A stretch of 64,000 bases of DNA from an uncultured Alphaproteobacteria bacterium (GTDB lineage Bacteria; Pseudomonadota; Alphaproteobacteria; GCA-2731375), in the NCBI GenBank assembly GCA_951812805.1, contig CATOSZ010000005.1, positions 186,001 through 250,000 of the forward strand, given 5' to 3'. Position numbers and translations under genes: made by a program. Each line of letters starts with the position of its first letter. The stretch's first letter is position 1. The notes beneath the pieces were generated by a model. It saw nothing but the letters and a program-made list of their open reading frames with translations, did no database searches and was not told where the DNA came from. Of this stretch, positions 30,117-38,585 are shown in pieces.

Positions 30117-30965
30117 CTATAGAGCCCGCGCCAGCATTCTGCCGGCCGCTTCCCGGGCCGTCATGCCAGCGATGATCCCCAGGCTTCGGGCCGCCTCGTT
30201 CAGGGCCGAGACGATGCCGTCGTGATAGGTGCTGGCGCCGTCGCCGATCTCGGCGCTTGCGGCCGCGACCGCCGCACCCGGGATCCCCTTGCCGTCGAGC
30301 ACGGCCAGGCCGGCAATGCCCGAGTCGTCCTTGCATCCGCCGGCGTCGTTGCAAATGACGCCCCGCAGAACGAAGCGTGACGAATAGGCCGCGGAAGCGC
30401 TGCCAAAATGCGATCCCGCGCAGATGACGTCCCCCTCGTTGGCGGGGGTTATGAAGGATACCGAACCCATCGCGACGATGTTGCCGTCGCCGCCGGCCTG
30501 CAGGACCGCGTTCTGTTGTCCGATATCGGGATACCGCCGCCGCCGGGCGAGCATCAGCCGCGCCGCGTCCCGAACGGACATGCCCTCCACGATGCCCACA
30601 TCGCGGGCGCAGCCGTTGAGCGGGCCGACCCGTCCCTTCTCATACAAATCGTCCCCGTCGGAAATTCGGCACGAGAACGTCTCCGCCGCCGCCGCCGGGA
30701 TGTCCAAGGCCTCCAGCGCCCGAAGCCCGCTGATCCCGGCCATGTTCCGGCCCGTGCCTGCGGCATGGCCGATCACCCCCTTCGGATCGACACGGCGTAC
30801 CCAGCAGCGAATGGGCATGGCGCCGATGAAGGAGCCGGCGACGATGACGTCCGAGCTGAAGTTGTCCGCGCCGACATAGGTCATGGAATCCATGGTCACG
30901 ATGCGCCCGTCGCGGTTCTGAACAACGACCGTCTGCAGCTTGGCGACGTCCGATACCTCGGCCAT
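30117..30965 (-). CDS. Unknown protein with two tandem homologous halves
   Basis: 282 aa, function not recognised. The sequence contains an internal duplication: DVIVAGSFIGAMP...GVIGHAAG...AGISGLRALEALDIPAAA...GIVEGMSVRDAARLMLAR in the first half corresponds to DVICAGSHFGSAS...GVICNDAGG...SGIAGLAVLDGKGIPGAA...GIIAGMTAREAAGRMLAR in the second, each about 125 residues. There is no signal peptide or membrane helix. AGGAGG precedes the ATG at 30965. It lies downstream of, and on the same strand as, the 2OG oxygenase, so the two may be cotranscribed. Cysteines occur in both halves but no known metal motif is evident. Confidence 0.7.
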   Translation of the reverse strand: MAEVSDVAKLQTVVVQNRDGRIVTMDSMTYVGADNFSSDVIVAGSFIGAMPIRCWVRRVDPKGVIGHAAGTGRNMAGISGLRALEALDIPAAAAETFSCRISDGDDLYEKGRVGPLNGCARDVGIVEGMSVRDAARLMLARRRRYPDIGQQNAVLQAGGDGNIVAMGSVSFITPANEGDVICAGSHFGSASAAYSSRFVLRGVICNDAGGCKDDSGIAGLAVLDGKGIPGAAVAAASAEIGDGASTYHDGIVSALNEAARSLGIIAGMTAREAAGRMLARAL

Positions 30966-31011
30966 TTCGATCCCTCCTGGGTCTCGGACGAAGCGCCGAG
31001 ACGGCGGCCCT

Positions 31012-32007
31012 TCAGGCGACGTCCCGGGCGCTCGCGGCAAAGCGGCTGTTGCGGTATTCGGCCACGGTCGTGGGCGCATGGCGTGCCGGGCGCTCCGGCG
31101 ACACGCAGCTCGCCACGGGCGAGATCACGGTGTCGTAGTTCGGCATGATGAAGTAGACGATGGAGAGACGGGCGCTGCCGCGCTCCTGGCCGCGCGGGGG
31201 CAGGACGACGCGATGCGGCGTCGAACGCCAGCGATCATTGGTCCAGAGCATCATCAGATCGCCGAGATTGACGACGAAGGATCCCGGAATGGCCGGCGCC
31301 TCGACCCACGCGCCCGAGGTCGTCTTCACCTGCAGGCCGCCCGCCGAGGCTTCGTTGCGGATCAAGGTCAGCAGGCCCAGATCGCGATGCTCGCCCGCGC
31401 GAAACTGGCCGGGCTCCGGCGGTGCCGTCGGCTCCGGATACCAGAGCAGGCGCATCATGTTGATGCCGCGGTCGAGCTTGTCGACGAAGTAATCCTCCGG
31501 CAGGTCGAGACCGCGGGCGAAGATGCCCGTCAACAGGCCGCTGAATTCGTCCATCGCCGCCCAATAGGCGAGCATGGCGGCGCGCAGTCCGGCCGGTTCG
31601 CGCGGCCAGAGATTGGGCGCGAAGTTGGGATAGGCGTCCGCGCTTTGAAAATAGGGTTCGTCCGGCACGCCATCGGGGCCGATCGCGAAGACTTCCTTGA
31701 CGTCCGGCGGCGTCTCCCCGCCCTGCAAGCGGCTGAGGCGTTCCTCACCGTAGGCGATATAGCCCCGGTTCTGCTCGGGCCGCGGCCGGGCCACGCGGTG
31801 CTTTTCCGCCGTGGGCAAGGCGAAGAACGCGCCGGCGAGGTCGTAAGTCTCCTGCACCAGGTCCTCGGCTACGCCATGGCCCGTGGCGATGAAGAAGCCC
31901 GTGCTCTCGCAGGCCTCGACGACCTGGGCGACGAGCTCCGACCGCGCCGCGGCCATGCCATGGCGGTAATCGGAAAAATCGATGATCGGTAGTGTCGGCG
32001 TCACCAT
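31012..32007 (-). CDS. 2-oxoglutarate/Fe(II)-dependent oxygenase (isopenicillin N synthase-like)
   Basis: 331-aa non-heme iron dioxygenase. The N-terminal DIOX_N part has PIIDFSDY and ESTGFFIATGHGV. The iron triad is His and Asp of GEHRDLG plus the distal His of STPHRVV, and RLSIVYF provides the 2-oxoglutarate-binding Arg-x-Ser. Probably hydroxylates or oxidises a small molecule of the surrounding catabolic region. GGGAG precedes the ATG at 32007. Divergent from the IlvD-like dehydratase. Confidence 0.88.
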   Translation of the reverse strand: MVTPTLPIIDFSDYRHGMAAARSELVAQVVEACESTGFFIATGHGVAEDLVQETYDLAGAFFALPTAEKHRVARPRPEQNRGYIAYGEERLSRLQGGETPPDVKEVFAIGPDGVPDEPYFQSADAYPNFAPNLWPREPAGLRAAMLAYWAAMDEFSGLLTGIFARGLDLPEDYFVDKLDRGINMMRLLWYPEPTAPPEPGQFRAGEHRDLGLLTLIRNEASAGGLQVKTTSGAWVEAPAIPGSFVVNLGDLMMLWTNDRWRSTPHRVVLPPRGQERGSARLSIVYFIMPNYDTVISPVASCVSPERPARHAPTTVAEYRNSRFAASARDVA

Positions 32008-32077
32008 GGTCGTCTCCCGGACTGGATTCCATCGTGATGGGAAGCCTGACATCTCGAGGCCTCCGATCCCCACGAGC

Positions 32078-32097
32078 CGTATCGGACAGCATATACG
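32078..32097. promoter_or_regulatory. Possible operator in the divergent 2OG-oxygenase / dehydratase region
   Basis: Inverted pentamers CGTAT and ATACG separated by 10 bases in the 287-bp region between the two divergent genes. No regulator gene is adjacent. Apart from a TATAAG near 32253, nothing else stands out in this gap. Confidence 0.3.
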
Positions 32098-32294
32098 ACA
32101 ATGGCGATCGGCCGTATCCGTCGCGACGGACGCTTTTGCCCTTCCGCCGGCCCACGTGTCCCACTTCACCCACGCGTTTTCGCCGTAACGGGGATGAGCG
32201 TAATAATGTCGCGGAAGCGCGCCAGGCCTCGTCCCCGCGTCGGCCGGCGGTGTATAAGGGCGGGCGTCAAGATCAGATACCGGGGAAGTTCGAC

Positions 32295-34148
32295 ATGTCC
32301 AAATCCGAGCCCGTCACCATCGATATGCATCCGGGTCGCAACGCCCAGGCCTACGGCATCGCCCGCGAGCTCGGCACCGATCCCGATTTGATTCATGCCC
32401 CGTCGGTCGGCGTCATCGGCAACAAGGGCGACAGCCAGTGCTATCTCGGCGTGCAGGGCAAGGTGGAGGCGATCCACGACAGTCTGCGCGCGCGGATCGG
32501 AACGCAGCCGGGACAAATCGCGATGCGGCTGGTGCAACCGGAATACACCGTCGCCACCTCGGACGGCATTCGCAACGGCACCCGGGAAATGCGCTACTCG
32601 CTGATCGGGCGCGAGGTGACGCACGATGCGATCTGCGAGCATGTGAGCGCCAGCGGGCTCGCCGGGACGATCGCCGTGGTCGCCTGCGACAAGCCGCCGG
32701 TCGGCACGCTCGCCGCGCTGCTGGAACACGACCTGCCCGCCATCATGATGTCGGACGGCTCGATCCATCCGGCGACCGACCCGGTCTCGAACGAAACCGT
32801 CGACCTGGTCACCGCCTATCAGGCGGCCGGCAACGAGGACGCGGCATTTCGCAAGCACATCGCCTGCGTCGCCTGCCCGGGCTATGGCAGCTGCGGCGGC
32901 ATGTTCACCTACAACACGATGCAGACCTTCATCGGCGTCGTCGGCATGCAGCCCCTGCACATGGTCGCACCGCCCTCCGACGATCCACGCCGCATCGAGG
33001 AATTTCCCGCGGAGCTGGTCGGGTATCTCTCGAAGCTGATCGAGGCGGGCACGACGCCGCGCGACATCGTCGGGCGCGACGCGCTGCGCAACGCGCTGAT
33101 CGTCGCCATGGCCGTCGGCGGTTCGACCAATGTCGTCCTGCACGCGCCGGAGATCGCGCGCGCCGCGGGTTTCCGCTCGTTCTGGAAAGACATCATCACG
33201 CCCGAGGAGTTCAACCACCTCTCGCAGCATGTCGTGCCCGTGCTGACCGACGCCCGGCCCTATGGGCGCTATTCGATGGTCGATATCGACCGGGTCGGCG
33301 GCGTGCAGGTCATCGTCAAGGAGCTGCTGGACGCGGGCCTGTTGAACGGCGACGTGCCGACCTGCACCGGCGAAACCCTGGCCGAGCAGGTCGCGCGGCT
33401 GGAGACGGCGCCGGCGGACGGCGAGGTGGTCTATCCGGTGAAGGCGCCCTACAAGCCGACCGGCGGCCTGCGCCTGCTGGGCGGCAATCTCTCACCCGAA
33501 TACAGCGCCATCCTGAAACTCGCCGGGGTCGAGGGCGGCCTCGACGACAACGTGTTTCGGGGCCGGGCCCGGGTGTTCGAGGGGGAACAGGGCCTGCTCG
33601 ACGCGCTCGAGCAGGCGCCCGGCAGCTTCAACGACCACGACATGATCATCGTTCGCTACGAAGGCCCGAGCGGCGCCCCCGGCATGCCGGAGATGCTGGA
33701 CTCGACCTCGCGGATCACGACGCTCTGCCGCGAACGGGACATCGTCGTCGGGCTGATGACGGACGCGCGTTTCTCCGGCGGATCGGTCGGGCTGGTCATC
33801 GGCCATGTCGGACCGGAGGCGGCGATCGGCGGCCCGATCGCCTATATCGAGGACGGCGACGAGATCGTCGCGGACCTGAACCGGAACGAGCTGAACTGCC
33901 CGGCGCTCGACGATTCCGAGGTTCTGGCGGCCCGCCAGGCGCATTGGCGCAAGACGGTCGAGGACAACGGCGGCATTCATCCGAACTGCGGGGACGCCGG
34001 CACGCGACTGTTGAACCGGATGCGTATGTCGTCGGTGCCGGCCACCGAGGGCGCGGGTATCCATCCCAATCGCGAACTCTGGGTCAAGGATCCGCGCGAC
34101 CCCGTCGTCACCGCGTTCGAGCCCCACAACACATGGCGGGACGCCTGA
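32295..34148 (+). CDS. IlvD/Edd-family dehydratase
   Basis: 617-aa Fe-S dehydratase. The cluster cysteines are recognisable in NKGDSQCYLG, ACDKPPVGT and PGYGSCGGMFTYNTMQ; AVGGSTNVVLH and MTDARFSGGSVGLVIGHVGPEA are family signatures. The family covers dihydroxy-acid dehydratase (isoleucine/valine) and sugar-acid dehydratases. Its position in an accessory catabolic block, rather than with ilv genes, favours a sugar-acid or related hydroxy-acid substrate. GGGGAAG precedes the ATG. Confidence 0.88.
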   Translation: MSKSEPVTIDMHPGRNAQAYGIARELGTDPDLIHAPSVGVIGNKGDSQCYLGVQGKVEAIHDSLRARIGTQPGQIAMRLVQPEYTVATSDGIRNGTREMRYSLIGREVTHDAICEHVSASGLAGTIAVVACDKPPVGTLAALLEHDLPAIMMSDGSIHPATDPVSNETVDLVTAYQAAGNEDAAFRKHIACVACPGYGSCGGMFTYNTMQTFIGVVGMQPLHMVAPPSDDPRRIEEFPAELVGYLSKLIEAGTTPRDIVGRDALRNALIVAMAVGGSTNVVLHAPEIARAAGFRSFWKDIITPEEFNHLSQHVVPVLTDARPYGRYSMVDIDRVGGVQVIVKELLDAGLLNGDVPTCTGETLAEQVARLETAPADGEVVYPVKAPYKPTGGLRLLGGNLSPEYSAILKLAGVEGGLDDNVFRGRARVFEGEQGLLDALEQAPGSFNDHDMIIVRYEGPSGAPGMPEMLDSTSRITTLCRERDIVVGLMTDARFSGGSVGLVIGHVGPEAAIGGPIAYIEDGDEIVADLNRNELNCPALDDSEVLAARQAHWRKTVEDNGGIHPNCGDAGTRLLNRMRMSSVPATEGAGIHPNRELWVKDPRDPVVTAFEPHNTWRDA

Positions 34149-34248
34149 GGGCGATCCGCCACTTCCAACGGGCGGCCACGTCCTTTTCGAACAAGACCGG
34201 GCAGGACGTCGTCGACGGCGAAGGCCCCAGCGCCGTGATGGAGATAGC

Positions 34249-34890
34249 ATGGCCCGGATACCGATCTTGGACGAGAACGATCGCGACACCGATCCCAGCG
34301 CCCGTGCGGCCTTGCTGGCCGCCGGCCAGGCCCGGGGACGGCTGATCAACGTCTACCGGGCGATGGCCAACCGGCCGGAGGCCCTCGCGGCACTGACGCC
34401 ATTGCTGCAGACCGTTTACCGCAAGGACTCGACGCTGTCGCCGCAGCACGGCGAACTCGCCTATCTGACGGCGACGACGGCGAACGACTGTTTCTACTGA
34501 ATTCCCACCCACACGGCGCTCGGTCGGGCGCTCGGGCTGAGGGAAGACCAGATGCGCCATCTTCTGGACGACCCTCTGCCACAGGGTGTCTACGCGCCGG
34601 CGGAGGCGGCCATCGTGCGCTACGCCCGCAAGTCGACCCGGTTGGAAAATATCGACGACGTGACCTACGGCGACCTGGCGCGCCACTTCTCGAAGCAACA
34701 AATCATCGACCTTTGCCTCACCGTCGGGCTTTCCAATATGATCAACCGCTTCCATGCCACCTTCCTGACGGACGTTGACGCGGAGACCCTGTCGGAGGTG
34801 GCGGCCGGGAACCCCGAGCCCGGGGTCTGCCCCATCCCTCTGCCCCCACGTCCAGACACCACAGGTGACGCTGGACCGAATCCGAATTGA
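34249..34890 (+). CDS. AhpD-like / carboxymuconolactone-decarboxylase-family protein, probable selenoprotein (in-frame TGA at 34498)
   Basis: Read through one TGA, the frame gives 213 residues. The AhpD active-site pattern is Glu69-x11-Cys81-x2-[TGA]84-x3-His88 (GELAYLTATTANDCFY, TGA, IPTHTALG). That exactly matches the Glu118/Cys130/Cys133/His137 spacing of mycobacterial AhpD, with TGA in place of the resolving cysteine. The rest of the fold (IVRYARKSTRLENIDDVTY, LCLTVGLSNMINRFHATF) is intact with no other stop. AhpD-like selenoproteins have been reported from computational selenoproteome surveys. A TGC-to-TGA nonsense mutation is the alternative. Located between the dehydratase and atuA-like genes; probable role is thiol-based peroxide reduction. 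Confidence 0.72.
34502..34545 (+). promoter_or_regulatory. Possible bacterial SECIS hairpin after the in-frame TGA
   Basis: Directly 3' of TGA 34498-34500. Inner stem CTCGGTC (34519-34525) pairs with GGCTGAG (34535-34541), including two G-U pairs, around the loop GGGCGCTCG. An outer TTCC (34502-34505) can pair with GGAA (34542-34545), leaving a 5' bulge. The loop lies about 25 nt from the TGA, within the range expected for SelB-binding hairpins. G+C-rich DNA forms chance stems, so this is tentative. Confidence 0.4.
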
Positions 34891-34904
34891 AGGAGAAACC
34901 TCCG

Positions 34905-36218
34905 ATGGAGCAAAAGGTCGTCGCCTGTGGCGCCGGGTTCGCCGGCGACCGGACGGAACCGGCGGTGGCGCTTGCTGCCTCGGGTCGGGTCGACGCCATC
35001 GGTCTCGAATGCCTGGCCGAGCGGACTATCGTTCCCGGGCTCCGCGCCCGCCGGAGCGATCCCGAAGCCGGCGCGGACCCCAGGCTGGAGCGTCGCCTGC
35101 GACCGCTGCTTCCGGTCGCTCGGGCCAACGGCTGCCGCGTCATCTCCAATCTGGGTGCCGCCAATCCGGCGGCGGCGGGGCGCAAGATCGCCAGGCTGGC
35201 CGCCGAGCTCGGCTGCCGGGGGCTTCGCGTCGCGGCCGTCGTCGGCGACGACGTCGCGGGCCTCGCCAAGCATATCGCGTGGGACGATATGGTGGACGGC
35301 AACCTGCTGGGCGCCCACGCCTATCTCGGGGCCGATGCGCTGCGCGAGGCAATCGTCGAGGGCGCGGACGTCGTGGTTACCGGCCGGGTCGCGGACTCGG
35401 CGCTGTTCTCGGCCGAACTGCTGCCGATCCTGGAGGACGACGGCGACGCGCTGGCCGGCGCCACGACGGTCGGCCACCTGCTCGAATGCTCCGGCCAGGT
35501 GACGGGCGGCAATTTCGAGATGCCGGACGGCGACAGCCTGAGCGCGGCCGACTTCGCCGAACTCGGCTTTCCGCTCGCCACGGTCCGGGCGGACGGCACG
35601 GCGGAGATCGGCCTCCTGGACGGCGCGCCGGGGCGCCTCGACCGGCTCACCTGCACGCTGCAACTGCTGTACGAGGTGCACGATCCGAGCGCCTATATCA
35701 CGCCCGACGGCATTCTCGATTTCACCGGCGTCGTCTTCGAGGAGGTAGGCCCGAACCGCGTTCGGGTCAGCGGTGCGCGGGCCCGCGGCCGGCCGGAGCG
35801 GCTGAAGGTGTCGGGTTTCGTCGAGCAACCGGGTTTCATCGCCGACATCGAGATCGGCTACGCCGGCAGCCACGCGCTGAACCGTGGCCGCCTCGCCGCC
35901 GATGCGCTGCGTCTGCGCCTCGACGATTTTCCGGACGAGGACGTCCGTATCGACCTGGTCGGCGTCGATTCGACCCTGGGTGCCGCCTCCCTGCCGCCCG
36001 CCAACCGCATGCCGGAGGTCCGCGTCCACGTCTCGGCCCGCTGCCGCGACGCACAGGCGGCACAGATCGTCGAGGACGAGGTTTATGCCCTCACGCTGTC
36101 GGGGCCCGCGGGCGGCGGCAGCGTCCGAAGCGAGAGGCGGCCGAGCCTGGCGGTCGTCGACGGCTTCATCGATCGCGACCTGGTCGCGACGGAGACTGTG
36201 TGGGAGCAGGTCAAATGA
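34905..36218 (+). CDS. AtuA-family protein (DUF1446, acyclic terpene utilisation type)
   Basis: 437-aa protein of the family named for AtuA of Pseudomonas terpene degradation, whose biochemical role is unproven. Typical segments are GAGFAGDRTEPAVAL at the N-terminus, VISNLGAANPAAAGRKIA, DVVVTGRVADSAL and the C-terminal GNFEMPDG / DITGVVFEEVG-like region. The ATG at 34905 has AAGGAG 10 bases upstream; a TTG further up is not needed. It overlaps the next small gene as ATGA. Confidence 0.82.
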   Translation: MEQKVVACGAGFAGDRTEPAVALAASGRVDAIGLECLAERTIVPGLRARRSDPEAGADPRLERRLRPLLPVARANGCRVISNLGAANPAAAGRKIARLAAELGCRGLRVAAVVGDDVAGLAKHIAWDDMVDGNLLGAHAYLGADALREAIVEGADVVVTGRVADSALFSAELLPILEDDGDALAGATTVGHLLECSGQVTGGNFEMPDGDSLSAADFAELGFPLATVRADGTAEIGLLDGAPGRLDRLTCTLQLLYEVHDPSAYITPDGILDFTGVVFEEVGPNRVRVSGARARGRPERLKVSGFVEQPGFIADIEIGYAGSHALNRGRLAADALRLRLDDFPDEDVRIDLVGVDSTLGAASLPPANRMPEVRVHVSARCRDAQAAQIVEDEVYALTLSGPAGGGSVRSERRPSLAVVDGFIDRDLVATETVWEQVK

Positions 36219-36520
36219 GAGTCGGCGCGATTTCGGTCGGACGTTCCGGCGACAAGGGCGGGACCTTGGACCTGTCCCTGGTCGCCCTCGACGAGGAGAA
36301 ATACCGCTGGCTGGAAGCCCGGCTGACGGAAGAGGTAGCGCAGGCGGCGATCTCCCGCGTCATGCCGGGTATCGTCGCCCGTTATCCGGTCCCCGGTCTG
36401 AACGCGCTGAAGTTCGTCATCGAGGACGCCTTGCCGGGCGGCGTCTACGCGACGCTGCATGCCGGCCTGCACTGGCAGAAGGCGGCGATCTGGGTCCTCC
36501 TCGACCTGGAACTCGACTGA
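36215..36520 (+). CDS. AtuA-like C-terminal-domain protein
   Basis: 101-aa protein beginning VGAISVGRSGDKGGTLDLSLVAL, the RSGDKG pattern of the small domain that is fused to AtuA in some organisms and separate in others. The ATGA overlap with the preceding AtuA-family gene implies that the two act as partners. Function beyond that is unknown. Confidence 0.78.
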   Translation: MRVGAISVGRSGDKGGTLDLSLVALDEEKYRWLEARLTEEVAQAAISRVMPGIVARYPVPGLNALKFVIEDALPGGVYATLHAGLHWQKAAIWVLLDLELD

Positions 36521-36548
36521 ACGCGAAACGGCATCCCCGAACGACGCG

Positions 36549-38585
36549 ATGGAGTTGCGGAACGTGGAAAACATCGTCGGCATCGATGTCGGAGGAACCT
36601 TCACGGATCTCTACTACGCGGACGACGAGGGGTGCCGGACGACGACCAAGGTACCTTCGAACCCGCGCGATCCGTCGGCCGCGTTGATCCACGCGCTGCA
36701 GGCGAGCGACGTCGATCCGGCGGCGACCGCTCTCATCGTGCACGGCACCACGATCGCGACCAACGCCATCATCGAGCGCAAAGGCGCGCGCGCGGCATTG
36801 ATCACGACGCGCGGGTTTCGCGACATCCTCGAACTCGGGCGTCGCGACCGGCCGACGATGTATGGCCTCGGCGGTGTCCAGCAGCCGTTGATCCCCCGCG
36901 ATCTGCGCTTCGAGGTGGACGAGCGGCTGGATGCGCGCGGCGAGGTCCTGCGGCCGCTGCACCGGGACGAGGTTCTGGCGCTCGGCACAGCCCTGGCAAA
37001 CGAGGGAATCGAAGCGGTCGTCGTCTGCTTCCTTCATGCCTACGCCAATCCGGCGCACGAACAGGCGGCGGCCCGATGGCTGGCGGAACTCGACGCCGGC
37101 TTCGAGATCGTCACCTCGCATTCGGTCTGCAACGAGTATTTCGAGTTCGAGCGGACGAGCACGGCCGCGATCCAGGGCTTTCTGCAACCCCTGGTCGCCG
37201 GCTACGCGCGGCGCCTGCGCGAACGCCTGGACGAGGGCGGCTACCGGAGCGAGGCCCTGATCATGCAGTCGAGCGGCGGCGTGGTGCCGCTCGACCAGGT
37301 TGCGGCCAGGGCGGCGAACATCGTCCGCTCGGGCCCGGCCGCCGGTGTCATGGCGGCCACCCGGCTCGCCGGCGAGGCCGGCTTCGACAACATCATCACC
37401 GGCGACATGGGTGGCACCAGTTTCGACGTCGCGGTCGTCGTCGACGGCACGCCCAAGGTGGCGCGGGCCAGCCGCCTCGACTTCCGGGTGATCTTGAAGC
37501 TGCCGATGATCGACGTGCATACCATCGGCGCCGGCGGCGGCAGCATCGCCGGCCTGGATGGTGCGGGCATCCTGCAAGTCGGACCGGAAAGCGCCGGGGC
37601 CGACCCGGGGCCGGCGTGTTACGGGCGGGGCGGCACGGCGCCGACGGTGACGGACGCCAACGTCGTGCTCGGCCGCATCGACTGGGCTCGGCCGATCGGC
37701 GCGGGTGACCAAGAGGCTCTCGATCTCGAGGCGGCACGCGCCGCCATCGGCGACCTCGGCAAATGCCTTGATCTCGGTGTCGAGGAAACGGCGGAGGCCA
37801 TACTCCGCGTGGTCAATCACACCATGGCCGGCCGCACGCGGCTGCTGTCGATCGAACAAGGACTGGACCCGCGCGACTTCACCTTCGTCTGTTTCGGCGG
37901 GGCCGGCCCCCTGCACGGCGCCGCCATCATGCGCGACGTCGGCATTTCGCGTCTGCTGGTGCCGCCCGAGCCCGGGGTGCTGTGCGCGACGGGCTGCTGC
38001 ATCGCCGACATTCGCCACGACGTCTCACGCACGGTCGAGCGGCCCCTCGGCGAGCTCGGCGACGGCGAACTCGACGACATGCTGGATGAGCTGAGGCGCA
38101 CCGGCGAAGCGCACCTGACCGCCTCCAGGCAACAGGACGTCACGCCCGACGTCAGCTATACGGCGGACCTGTGCTACTTTGGGCAGATCCACAACCTGCG
38201 CGTCGCCATCGAACGCGGCTGGTCCGCGGAACGCCTCGGCGGCGCCTTCGAGGCGGCCTACCGCGCCGAATTCGGCAACACGCTCGCCGACGTGCCCGCC
38301 ACCCTCGTCAGCGTGCAGGCCGTCGTGTCCGCGCCGCCGCCGGGGCGTGTTGTGAGATCGCCGGGCGATGTCGTCGCGCGCCCGGCGACGCCAGCCCGTC
38401 GGCGTCCCGTCCATTTCGGCGCCTGGCTGGACACGGCCATCTACGATCGCCGTGCGCTCGAACCGGGCATGTCTTTCGCAGGACCGGCCGTGGTCGAGCA
38501 GGCTGACACGACAACGATCGTCGAGCCCGGAATGCGGGCCAGCGTCGACGGCTTCGGCAACCTTCAGGTGGAGGCGAACTCATGA
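36549..38585 (+). CDS. hyuA: Hydantoinase/oxoprolinase family protein, subunit A
   Basis: 678-aa ATP-dependent subunit with an actin-like ATPase fold: IVGIDVGGTFTD (phosphate 1), IVHGTTIATNAIIERKGA, RSGPAAGV, ITGDMGGTSFDVA (phosphate 2) and FVCFGGAGPLHG. Such A/B pairs hydrolyse N-methylhydantoin, 5-oxoproline or carboxylate ketones (acetone/acetophenone carboxylase type). The ATG at 36549 lacks a ribosome site, while a GTG at 36564 has GGAG 9 bases upstream and gives MENIVGIDVGG; either start is possible. The stop overlaps hyuB by 4 bp. Confidence 0.9.
   Translation: MELRNVENIVGIDVGGTFTDLYYADDEGCRTTTKVPSNPRDPSAALIHALQASDVDPAATALIVHGTTIATNAIIERKGARAALITTRGFRDILELGRRDRPTMYGLGGVQQPLIPRDLRFEVDERLDARGEVLRPLHRDEVLALGTALANEGIEAVVVCFLHAYANPAHEQAAARWLAELDAGFEIVTSHSVCNEYFEFERTSTAAIQGFLQPLVAGYARRLRERLDEGGYRSEALIMQSSGGVVPLDQVAARAANIVRSGPAAGVMAATRLAGEAGFDNIITGDMGGTSFDVAVVVDGTPKVARASRLDFRVILKLPMIDVHTIGAGGGSIAGLDGAGILQVGPESAGADPGPACYGRGGTAPTVTDANVVLGRIDWARPIGAGDQEALDLEAARAAIGDLGKCLDLGVEETAEAILRVVNHTMAGRTRLLSIEQGLDPRDFTFVCFGGAGPLHGAAIMRDVGISRLLVPPEPGVLCATGCCIADIRHDVSRTVERPLGELGDGELDDMLDELRRTGEAHLTASRQQDVTPDVSYTADLCYFGQIHNLRVAIERGWSAERLGGAFEAAYRAEFGNTLADVPATLVSVQAVVSAPPPGRVVRSPGDVVARPATPARRRPVHFGAWLDTAIYDRRALEPGMSFAGPAVVEQADTTTIVEPGMRASVDGFGNLQVEANS

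Noticed and set aside
34249-34500. Treating the 83-aa frame as a complete small protein
   Set aside because: It stops inside the catalytic motif and the same frame continues for 129 more family-like codons; a truncated product would be inactive.
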